Of a stretch of DNA of 15,586 bases, positions 6,949 through 14,472 are shown piece after piece (within the stretch, counting starts at the first letter, position 1; each line of letters opens with the position of its first letter). The notes under the pieces were generated by a model. That model did not search any database, was not told where the DNA came from, and was given only the letters and a program-made list of their open reading frames with translations. The stretch comes from Clostridia bacterium (lineage in GTDB: Bacteria > Bacillota > Clostridia > Monoglobales > Monoglobaceae), in contig JAFQRU010000085.1 of the NCBI GenBank assembly GCA_017409915.1, forward strand, positions 1-15,586, given 5' to 3'. A program made the position numbers and the translations under genes.

Positions 6949-7749
6949 CTTTATGTTTTTCAATACATCCATTTCTGTGTTATAACCTCTCATATAGAAG
7001 TCCTTATCGCTTGCTGTCCACAGAACATTACAGCCCATATCACGATATTTCTGTGCAAGAACTTCATTATCACAGAATATTCCGCAAGACTTACCATATG
7101 AATTACTGATGTCAAAAATTTTCTGAATTGACTCAATCATAATATCGCTCTTGATATCTTTCGGTGTCCCAACCATTACAGAAAGGTCGTATGGCCCTAC
7201 CATAACTGCACTTATATACTCACCGTATTCTTCAAGCATTTTCGGAAGCATTTCAATCCCCTTTGGAGATTCAATCTGCGGAAGCAAGAATCTTGTCTTT
7301 CCGAAATCGCCGAATGCTTCACCCGGTCTGAACTGTGCATGACCGCCACAACCCTTTCTTCCTTCCGGATGGAAAAGCAATGCGTCAACTGCGACCTTTA
7401 ACTGTTCAAGACTTTCTGTTCGGGGAATCATAATCCCGTCTGCCCCCATATCTATCGCCTTTGCAATGAGGTGGTATTCACTATCCTGTGCTCTTACAAA
7501 CGCCGGAAGGCCCATAAGACGACACACCTGCAAAAGTTCAACAACATTCTGTGTATCAAATACTCCGTGTTCTGCATCAAAAAGAACATAATCAAGTTCG
7601 TCGCAATTCATTGCTTCTAAGATTATAGGACTTTTGAAAATAATCATTGTTGTACCGATTACTTTTTCCTTATTCTTGAACTTTTCCGCAAGTCTTTCGT
7701 ATTTATTCACGCCTGCGCCTTCTTTATGATTTGTTAAATTGCTGTACAT
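6946..7749 (-). CDS. HpcH/HpaI-type class II 2-keto-3-deoxy acid aldolase
   Basis: 267 residues from the first ATG, or 254 from a GTG at 7710. It belongs to the pyruvate-dependent class II aldolases of the HpcH/HpaI family: VLFDAEHGVFD (with H61), the catalytic arginine R86 in FVRAQ, GADGIMIPR (102-110), metal ligand E160 in LPQIESPKG, and D188 in GPYDLSVMVG. These enzymes use a divalent metal to cleave 2-keto-3-deoxy sugar acids into pyruvate and an aldehyde, as in the L-rhamnonate, glucarate or homoprotocatechuate routes. The start is ambiguous. The ATG at 7749 has AGAGGAGGA before it but overlaps the upstream gene by 16 bases and adds an atypical N-terminus. The GTG at 7710 has a weaker GAAGG but gives a family-typical start, NKYERLAEKF. 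Residue numbers here use the longer form. Confidence 0.9.
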   Translation of the reverse strand: MYSNLTNHKEGAGVNKYERLAEKFKNKEKVIGTTMIIFKSPIILEAMNCDELDYVLFDAEHGVFDTQNVVELLQVCRLMGLPAFVRAQDSEYHLIAKAIDMGADGIMIPRTESLEQLKVAVDALLFHPEGRKGCGGHAQFRPGEAFGDFGKTRFLLPQIESPKGIEMLPKMLEEYGEYISAVMVGPYDLSVMVGTPKDIKSDIMIESIQKIFDISNSYGKSCGIFCDNEVLAQKYRDMGCNVLWTASDKDFYMRGYNTEMDVLKNIK

Positions 7750-9080
7750 TTAAAATCCTCCTCTGCCATAGCTTCTTTTTCTAAATTTATTGAATCGTAC
7801 ATAATATTTTCTGTTATTATCTCGCCCTCATTGCTCCACTTCTTTATAAGCGGCGATTTTTCAATACCCGTAACTTCCACATTTTTCAAATAGACCTTCT
7901 TATAATAACAAAGGTTCATAAATGAGCCATCAGCATCCTTAAAGGAAATGCTTGAATCATATAAATTAAAAGATAAAGGCTCTTCCGCTCCGCCGTAAAG
8001 GGTAAGCGGATTCTTAATTCCAACCGCTTTAATATTTTTAAATGTAATATCTTTAAGCGGTTTATTTTTCTGCCAGGGTTCGTTGCCCGAGAAATTATAG
8101 TGAATAAACCTGTCTGTATTTTCTATACTGCAGTTTTCAATCACAATATCTCCCGGAATATTTTTTATTTCTCTTGAAAAATCTGCGTAATATGTATACG
8201 CGCTGAGCATGTTGTAACGATGGCTCCCGTCAGGACTTTTACCCTCACGCTTCTCTTCATCCGAGAGACTGCCCCGAAAAAGATATTTTGCCGGTCCAAA
8301 CATTCGGCAATCGCCGATATATACTCTTGTTCCGCCAAACCTGAACGCACTGCAAGCTGTATTCATTACACAATTTTTAACCTTTACATCCGTGTTATCA
8401 ATCCCGGCTATACAATCGTCTCCTGTATAGAATTTTGAATTGTCAACCGAAATATTTTTGCAGGATGTAATATGTATACCGTCATGCCCCGCTATAACCG
8501 TAATATTATCGAATTGAATATTGCCGCAATCAAATAAGGCATGTGCCCAATTCGCGCTATTTCTTATTTCGTACCCGGAAAACCTGACATCTTTACATCT
8601 GTGAAAATTTATTGCATGAGGACCGCGGTATTTTTCTTCACCAATCTCATCAAAGCAATCACGACCGTCTATATACGACCCTTTTTCGCCTGTTACCGAA
8701 ATATTTTCCGCATCAACTGCGCGTATTATTGCATTGTTCCAACGGCTTCCCGCCTTATTCATATGATGAAAATTCTTCCTCACATCAACAGGCAACCACA
8801 AAACATCTGTCAAATCATTTTCCGATAAAGGCTGAACAGTATCCGACAAAATATTCATATAATCCTCAGGATTTCGACTTCCTATAAGATGCGCCCCTTT
8901 TGCAAGATGAATGCCTACATTTGAACGAAGACGAACATCTCCCACAAGAAAATCTCCCTGGGGTATAACCACCATGCCACCGCCTTGTTTAAAACAGTAG
9001 TCTATGGCATTTTGAATCTTATCCGTCTGCAAAACGCCGTTACTCTCCGCTCCGAAGTCTCTGATATTTACATTCAGCAT
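7734..9080 (-). CDS. GH28-like right-handed beta-helix protein (polygalacturonase-related)
   Basis: 448 residues without a signal peptide. The N-terminus VNIRDFGAESNGVLQTDKIQ and the GGGMVVIPQGDFLVGDVRLRS segment are typical of pectin-active beta-helix enzymes related to polygalacturonase. Repeating helix turns follow (ISVTGEKGSYIDGRD, DVRFSGYEIRNS, IQFDNITVIAGHDGIHI, ISVDNSKFYTGDDCIA). The paired aspartates D221-D222 and the preceding D200 match the conserved GH28 acids. The family's catalytic GHG histidine and RIK motif are not recognisable: where GHG is expected the sequence reads ACSAFRFGG. It may therefore be a divergent GH28 exo-enzyme or a different beta-helix glycosidase or lyase. Acting on imported oligosaccharides in the cytoplasm would fit the missing signal peptide. 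Its ATG follows the GH36 stop by one base. Confidence 0.75.
   Translation of the reverse strand: MLNVNIRDFGAESNGVLQTDKIQNAIDYCFKQGGGMVVIPQGDFLVGDVRLRSNVGIHLAKGAHLIGSRNPEDYMNILSDTVQPLSENDLTDVLWLPVDVRKNFHHMNKAGSRWNNAIIRAVDAENISVTGEKGSYIDGRDCFDEIGEEKYRGPHAINFHRCKDVRFSGYEIRNSANWAHALFDCGNIQFDNITVIAGHDGIHITSCKNISVDNSKFYTGDDCIAGIDNTDVKVKNCVMNTACSAFRFGGTRVYIGDCRMFGPAKYLFRGSLSDEEKREGKSPDGSHRYNMLSAYTYYADFSREIKNIPGDIVIENCSIENTDRFIHYNFSGNEPWQKNKPLKDITFKNIKAVGIKNPLTLYGGAEEPLSFNLYDSSISFKDADGSFMNLCYYKKVYLKNVEVTGIEKSPLIKKWSNEGEIITENIMYDSINLEKEAMAEEDFKCTAI
7756..7764 (-). promoter_or_regulatory. Ribosome binding site within the end of the GH28-like gene
   Basis: AGAGGAGGA on the - strand lies 7 bases before the ATG at 7749 and within the last codons of the upstream gene. 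It supports the longer aldolase form, although it could be a chance result of two GAG glutamate codons (the EED in the upstream C-terminus). Confidence 0.5.
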
Positions 9081-9081
9081 C

Positions 9082-11028
9082 TTATACCCTCCTGTATTTT
9101 ATCAGAGTTGAAGAATACTTTTTATCAAGTTTAATTTCAAAGCCCTGTTCTGACAGTTCTTTACCTGATATACGGCGTGTTTCATCATTATCACAGCAAT
9201 GGAACTCATAGTCTGCGCCGATTTCAATGCCTCTAAGATTAATGACTGTAGTTTTCATTGGAGATTTGCAGCGTCTGAACGCCATAATTATACCTTCGTC
9301 GCCACAGTCATCATACTGCCATACCGTCCAGGACGATTGGTCCATAGTTGTTGCCCCATGATTATAAAAATCACAGCTGAAATATTTTCTCACAGACTTA
9401 TATTCTTCCAATGTAGCTTTTGCCCATTTGAAGTCAGCATCGTCCATAGTCTGAAAAACAGTATTATAAAATGCTCCGCCCCAGCTTGAAGCATAGGTAC
9501 TTCTTGCTGCATAAATATCGGATTTAGCCTTTGTTGTGCAACCCGTATACGGCAGATATCTTGAAATATTTGTGCCGTGAGTCTGTGTTACATCTGGTTC
9601 CGGATTGAATTCACACTGATAATCGCTACGAAAGAACGGAATTGCTCTTTTAAGAGTTTCAATATCAATTCGTCTTCCCCCTGATGCGCAATTGTCTATC
9701 ATAAGGTCAGGATACTTTGCAAGCAGGTCATCCCAAAACTTATAGAGGCCCATAATATGCTTTATCTCGCGTATACCACGACGGCCTTCTTCTTCATTCG
9801 CATCCCAATAAATTTCAGGTTCAAAATTGAAGTCCTGTCTCAGACACTCCATATTAAGTTTGTCTGCAAAAGAGCAAACTGTGTCAAACACATATTTGCG
9901 CGCGTCATCATTGCCCAAATCCATGAGACAGTGGGGGGAATATCCCCCCGCTTTCTCATCTTTTACCCGGATTACATACTCGGGATGAGCTTTAACACTT
10001 TCTGTCCCTTCAATAACCCTCTCTGGCTCTATCCAGAACATCATACGCATTCCTGCATCCTCGCAAGCTTCTTTAACATCAGTCATACAATTTTTATGAA
10101 CCCTTGGGTTCATATACCAGTCACCTGTAAAAGAAGCCCAGTCTCCCTCAAAAGCGTCATCACATTTTTTGGAGCTTCCATACCAACCTGCATCAATCCA
10201 TTCCTGGTCGAATACTATGCCGTATTTCTTATACTCTCCTATACGCTTAATCATTTCTTCAGAAGTAAGTCCACCCCATAATTCATTAGCTATAAGGTAA
10301 TTCTTCTTTCTGTTTCTGCGGGTTGTGCAGGAGAAATGGTCTTTGATAAGGTGTCTGAATTTATTCGATGCATTTTCGCTTCCATTATCGTATTCCATAA
10401 CGAGAACCGAAGTAGTTCTGATGCATTCACCCTCATTCAGGTAAAATTCAGCTCTTTTCATTCCGGTTTTTACTGTAATACCATTCTTATATTTTGTGAA
10501 TTGTGCCTTCCAGCCTCCGGACCAACCAATTGCAACTATTGCACCTTTATTGCCCTGATTGATTTCGAAGAATGGCATCATCCCATTGCTGGGCACTCCG
10601 CCTGTATTGGTATATTCAAGACTCTGATTTTCATTCCAGATATAATCCTCGTGGAATGAAAATTCTGTTGAAGACTCCCAATCATCACATCGATACTTAA
10701 GTCCCGGAACACAGCCTTTCATTTTTATAATTTTCGGCGCCCCATCTGTCAGTCTGTCTCCCTTGAATTTGTGAATATATTCAGGAAGATTCACTAAAAT
10801 ATCACAGTCATTTATTTGCGAAAGCATTTTTGACTTGCCTTCACCGCTATAACTCCAATATATAACCCATTCCGTTGCGTCATACTCTTTATAGTATTTC
10901 TTTCTCAGCTCAGCGATCAATCCGTCCTCTAAGCTATATGTAATTTTGTCATCTGTCTCGGTTATCTTCTTGGAAAGCTCCGAAAATGGCACTCCGTCGT
11001 AAGTAAACGAAAATTTTGGCTGTATCAC
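9082..11028 (-). CDS. GH36-type alpha-galactosidase family protein
   Basis: 648 residues, no signal peptide. The N-terminal beta-sandwich (about 1-240) is followed by the GH36 barrel. It carries FDQEWIDAGWYG (273-284), GMRMMFWIEPERV (326-338) and the nucleophile motif LRQDFNF with D399. IDNCASGGRRID (444-455) matches the family's CxxGGxR substrate-binding motif, and FRSDYQ holds the likely acid/base D469. RQDFN in place of the more common KWDxN occurs in some bacterial members. The family hydrolyses terminal alpha-galactose or alpha-N-acetylgalactosamine with retention; which of these applies here is not evident. The start is GTG at 11028. It is preceded at 6 bases by AGAGGTGA, which overlaps the upstream stop, and no nearby ATG competes. 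It sits 13 bases after the secreted glycosidase gene. Confidence 0.87.
   Translation of the reverse strand: MIQPKFSFTYDGVPFSELSKKITETDDKITYSLEDGLIAELRKKYYKEYDATEWVIYWSYSGEGKSKMLSQINDCDILVNLPEYIHKFKGDRLTDGAPKIIKMKGCVPGLKYRCDDWESSTEFSFHEDYIWNENQSLEYTNTGGVPSNGMMPFFEINQGNKGAIVAIGWSGGWKAQFTKYKNGITVKTGMKRAEFYLNEGECIRTTSVLVMEYDNGSENASNKFRHLIKDHFSCTTRRNRKKNYLIANELWGGLTSEEMIKRIGEYKKYGIVFDQEWIDAGWYGSSKKCDDAFEGDWASFTGDWYMNPRVHKNCMTDVKEACEDAGMRMMFWIEPERVIEGTESVKAHPEYVIRVKDEKAGGYSPHCLMDLGNDDARKYVFDTVCSFADKLNMECLRQDFNFEPEIYWDANEEEGRRGIREIKHIMGLYKFWDDLLAKYPDLMIDNCASGGRRIDIETLKRAIPFFRSDYQCEFNPEPDVTQTHGTNISRYLPYTGCTTKAKSDIYAARSTYASSWGGAFYNTVFQTMDDADFKWAKATLEEYKSVRKYFSCDFYNHGATTMDQSSWTVWQYDDCGDEGIIMAFRRCKSPMKTTVINLRGIEIGADYEFHCCDNDETRRISGKELSEQGFEIKLDKKYSSTLIKYRRV
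9087..9093 (-). promoter_or_regulatory. Ribosome binding site embedded in the GH36 C-terminus
   Basis: AGGAGGG lies 6 bases before the ATG at 9080. It also encodes the Arg-Arg of the last residues (YRRV) of the upstream GH36 protein. This indicates coupled translation and fixes the GH28-like start. Confidence 0.8.
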
Positions 11029-11034
11029 AGCTTA

Positions 11035-11042
11035 TCACCTCT
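11035..11042 (-). promoter_or_regulatory. Ribosome binding site supporting a GTG start
   Basis: AGAGGTGA on the - strand, 6 bases before the GTG at 11028. This near-perfect match is why the GTG is accepted as the GH36 start. Confidence 0.75.
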
Positions 11043-14000
11043 TAGTTTGTAAAGTCGTTCTGAATTTCTTCTCTGTATGTACCTGTATCAACCTGATATC
11101 CGCCTTCTTCATTGCCGATGAATATGAAATCCTTATACAATGAAGGGGACTTCTTGGTACAAGTACCTAAGGTGTATTCTATAAATCTTTCTCTTTCTAC
11201 CATATCGCCATCGTTGATACCAAAGTTGAAGCCAACTTTTGAATTAAGCTCAAGCTTTGTAGGTTCAATTTCGCTGAGCGGAAGTCTGATATAGTATCTT
11301 GTTATGTTATATCTGTTATCACGTATAACTTTCATATAGTCAGGGCTGAGCGCCTTCTGAACATTTTCACGGTTATAATATTCCCAGATATCATTTCCGG
11401 CTGAAGCATAAGAGAAGCCGATTTCATAATCGTCCGCCTGATATGCAGTTGCCTTATCACAAAGTGAGTCAATTGAAATCTGGACATTATCTCCGTTCCA
11501 GTTACCGGAGCCTACAAACATATTACTATGGTAATCATCATACACATCCACAAGGATATACAGGTATGATGAACTCCACTTCATAAACGCACGGGTTGCT
11601 ATATTACTCTTCTCCCACGCTTCTGCTTGTTCAGGATCTGATGGGCTTCCAATATGAACAGGATATGCATTCTCCCAGTCTTTAAGGCTGCCGTCATAAT
11701 CTGCCGGAGCAACATCTTTGTCTGCCTTAACAATAAGGTTGAAGTCAATAGGCAACTTCTTTTCAACCAGAATCTCGCCATCAGCTTTCTTTACCTTAAT
11801 GCCTATAACATATTCGTTGAATTTCGCTTTTGCCTTTTCCTCTATTTCAAGCTTAACAACCTTTTGGCCTGCGCCATCAAACTCAAGATCAATAACGCTG
11901 TTTTTAAACTTCCAGCCCTCAGGAGGTGTAATTTCAAAAATTCCGTCCGCTTCACCGTCATAAAGACAATCAATAACCATTTCCACGCTTTCAAGTTCAT
12001 CAAAACTTGCATTGGTAGAATTCAGTGTTACATCAAACAGTGGGTTTACAGAAACCGGGAAAATAAGATATGAAATTTCCTCATCATTTCCCATAAAGCT
12101 TATTCTGTAAGTATAGTCGCCGGCAGGTTTATCAGCCGGAATTTTGAAGGAAAGTTCCTGCGTCATACGGTTGTCATCCATTACTTCCATCGTGTAACGC
12201 TCTGAAACCTCTTGACCTTTTTCGTCAGTTATAACTGCATAACCGCTAATAGCATTTTTGCCTTCATTTATAACAGTATATTTTACAGTTTCAGTTTCCG
12301 CCTGGAATGAATTTACATATGAAGGGTATGAATGGGTAACAATTTTAGCATAATTGTGTACTGTTTCTTTTTCCGCAAACTTTTCAGTCCACGCGCAAAG
12401 CTTAACCGATAACAAGTCATATCCCTTTACTATAGCATTTGACCCGTCAAAGCTATCTGCTACTCGGAAATTATACTTCTTTCCCTGTCCGTATATCTTC
12501 TCTGCAATTCTTAAAGATGCATCCTCATTGCCTTTTATATTCGTGATAAAATCACCTGCGCGTTTAACCGCTGCATGAGATTTTGGAGCAAAGGATGAAT
12601 CCTCCATGGCTAAGACAATATAGCGATTTATCTTGAACAATTTGTCGAGCATTGTGCCAAGCTGTTCGATGCTATATGTTGTTCCGTCATACTCTGCAAT
12701 AATCTTGTCGCCAAATTCAAAAAGCTTGTTTGCAAATTCCTCAGGTGTTGCAATGTTTTTATTAACGGTTGCTGCATCAGAAAGAGCCTTAATGTCGGAT
12801 ACATCCGCAACAGTTCCCCACTCTTCTGCGAACTCTGTCATCTTTGCACTTACGGTTTTCGCCAAAGTATTCTTCAAAACAGATTTATCTACCTGCTGAA
12901 TATAGATTGGAGATTTACCTAATTCAAAAGATTTTTCTTTGATTTCATTGCCGTTTACATCTTCGATATACCAATTTTCATTAGCAGTAAACGCTACCGC
13001 TTCAGCCGGTGCCCAGGCAATAATCATGGCCTTGCCTTCACGAAGATATACATAAGCATTGATTTTTTCACCCAAATCAAGCTCGCCAACATACTGGGCA
13101 GTATTCAGCATTTTTGTAGCCTGAGCCATTGCAATATATCCTGCCTTAGGGCTCCAGTCATAATCAACAATGCCGAAATTGGATTCTCTGTCTGTTTCGC
13201 TTGGCCCGTTATCTTTAAATGAATAGAAATAAGTTCCGTCAATTTCGTGCTTATCGTTATACACAAGTGCTTTAACAATGTTTTCCGCCTGAACTTCTTC
13301 GCTTACGCCCTGTGTGCTCTTTGGTGTAGGATAACCTGTTTCTGTAATGTAACAGTCCATCCAGCCACCATATTCGTCTTCAAGGTCTAAGAACTTGCCG
13401 ATCAGCGGTTCATAGCTTGTGTCAATATCTCTCGGGAAGCTATACGGATGGAAAGAATAGCCATCTATATAAGGATAAACATCTGTATTGAACATTTTAT
13501 GTATATATTCAATGGCATCCGTTCCGTTAGCTATATCAAGCGCAATAACCGGCATATCAGGGTATCTCTCTTTAGATTCAAGAGCAATGAGTCTCTGCAT
13601 AACCGAATATTCGTATGCACTCGGGAGTTTTGGCCAGTAGTTTTGTAAATTAGGCTCATTCCATATAGCATATGTTGTCTGATAAGCCTTTTCGATTGGA
13701 TAATGATCAAATTTTTCCCTTACAAAACTCATAAGAGCATCCATCTGTTCTACTGTTCTTGGAGCCGTTTCGCCTTTTTCATCTTTATATAAATCTATAC
13801 CACGGCTACCGCCAACAAATTCAAGGTTATTCATATCCTCAAAATAATCACGGTAGATGTTTGTGCCTATGAAATTATATATGCCGGGCATTTTTTCGAC
13901 AGATACCCATGTACCTGCGCTGGAATATCGGATATTGAAAAGTCCGCACTTTTTCAGCAAATCGGCCTGATTTGATGCCAAATCACGAATTTCATATCCC

Positions 14001-14461
14001 CCCGTCTGAGTCATTCCGGCAGTTATGCCTATTCTTGAATAACTGTCAAGTGCCCTTGGCACATAAAACTCCACAATGCCCATTCCAAGAGTTTTCTCAG
14101 CGGCAACTCTGTCGCCATCCATAACTCTTACGCTCATATCATAGGCGCCTTTTGGAAGCTCAGTAAGACTGATTCTCTTTTTAATATATCGTCCAGCTTT
14201 AATGCTGATTGAATCCTTATATGTTGTGTTAAACCCGTCTGTCGAATAACATATATCATATACGCGGTCATCTCCGCCAAGGATTCTGATTTCAACAGTA
14301 AAGTATGCATCACTTTTATCCTGTATATAAGAAGGTGCCCCCGGAAAATCTATGCTTATTTCCTCAAAACCGGGCGCTTCAGCGGCAAATACACTTGCCG
14401 CACAGCACAATATAGTAATCATCAGCATAAGAAAGCCGAAAACTTTACCGAATTTTCTCAT
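11042..14461 (-). CDS. Secreted multidomain clan GH-A glycosidase with CBM9-like domain
   Basis: 1139 residues. A clear signal peptide (basic MRKFGK, hydrophobic core, cleavage near SVFA-AEAP at 26-27) sends it outside the cell. Residues about 30-135 form an immunoglobulin-like sandwich. A clan GH-A barrel follows (about 140-460) with acid/base E269 in IWNEPN and nucleophile E374 in YITETGYP, resembling GH39-like glycosidases. Next come a small beta segment (about 465-525), a mainly helical region (about 527-700), and two Ig/NEW3-like domains (about 715-910). The C-terminal module (about 912-1115; DGSLKDWENA, YLYILVDVYDD, GDNVQISID) resembles the CBM9-like carbohydrate-binding fold. There is no LPXTG or S-layer anchor. 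The substrate is unknown; the operon suggests a rhamnose- and galactose-containing plant polysaccharide. The ATG has GAGGTGA 6 bases upstream and follows the previous gene by 11 bases. Confidence 0.85.
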   Translation of the reverse strand: MRKFGKVFGFLMLMITILCCAASVFAAEAPGFEEISIDFPGAPSYIQDKSDAYFTVEIRILGGDDRVYDICYSTDGFNTTYKDSISIKAGRYIKKRISLTELPKGAYDMSVRVMDGDRVAAEKTLGMGIVEFYVPRALDSYSRIGITAGMTQTGGYEIRDLASNQADLLKKCGLFNIRYSSAGTWVSVEKMPGIYNFIGTNIYRDYFEDMNNLEFVGGSRGIDLYKDEKGETAPRTVEQMDALMSFVREKFDHYPIEKAYQTTYAIWNEPNLQNYWPKLPSAYEYSVMQRLIALESKERYPDMPVIALDIANGTDAIEYIHKMFNTDVYPYIDGYSFHPYSFPRDIDTSYEPLIGKFLDLEDEYGGWMDCYITETGYPTPKSTQGVSEEVQAENIVKALVYNDKHEIDGTYFYSFKDNGPSETDRESNFGIVDYDWSPKAGYIAMAQATKMLNTAQYVGELDLGEKINAYVYLREGKAMIIAWAPAEAVAFTANENWYIEDVNGNEIKEKSFELGKSPIYIQQVDKSVLKNTLAKTVSAKMTEFAEEWGTVADVSDIKALSDAATVNKNIATPEEFANKLFEFGDKIIAEYDGTTYSIEQLGTMLDKLFKINRYIVLAMEDSSFAPKSHAAVKRAGDFITNIKGNEDASLRIAEKIYGQGKKYNFRVADSFDGSNAIVKGYDLLSVKLCAWTEKFAEKETVHNYAKIVTHSYPSYVNSFQAETETVKYTVINEGKNAISGYAVITDEKGQEVSERYTMEVMDDNRMTQELSFKIPADKPAGDYTYRISFMGNDEEISYLIFPVSVNPLFDVTLNSTNASFDELESVEMVIDCLYDGEADGIFEITPPEGWKFKNSVIDLEFDGAGQKVVKLEIEEKAKAKFNEYVIGIKVKKADGEILVEKKLPIDFNLIVKADKDVAPADYDGSLKDWENAYPVHIGSPSDPEQAEAWEKSNIATRAFMKWSSSYLYILVDVYDDYHSNMFVGSGNWNGDNVQISIDSLCDKATAYQADDYEIGFSYASAGNDIWEYYNRENVQKALSPDYMKVIRDNRYNITRYYIRLPLSEIEPTKLELNSKVGFNFGINDGDMVERERFIEYTLGTCTKKSPSLYKDFIFIGNEEGGYQVDTGTYREEIQNDFTN

Positions 14462-14472
14462 ATCCCTTCACC

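Noticed and set aside
9757..10281. A 174-codon open frame on the + strand
   Set aside because: It is antisense to the GH36 barrel, which holds all its catalytic motifs; the frame is a shadow.
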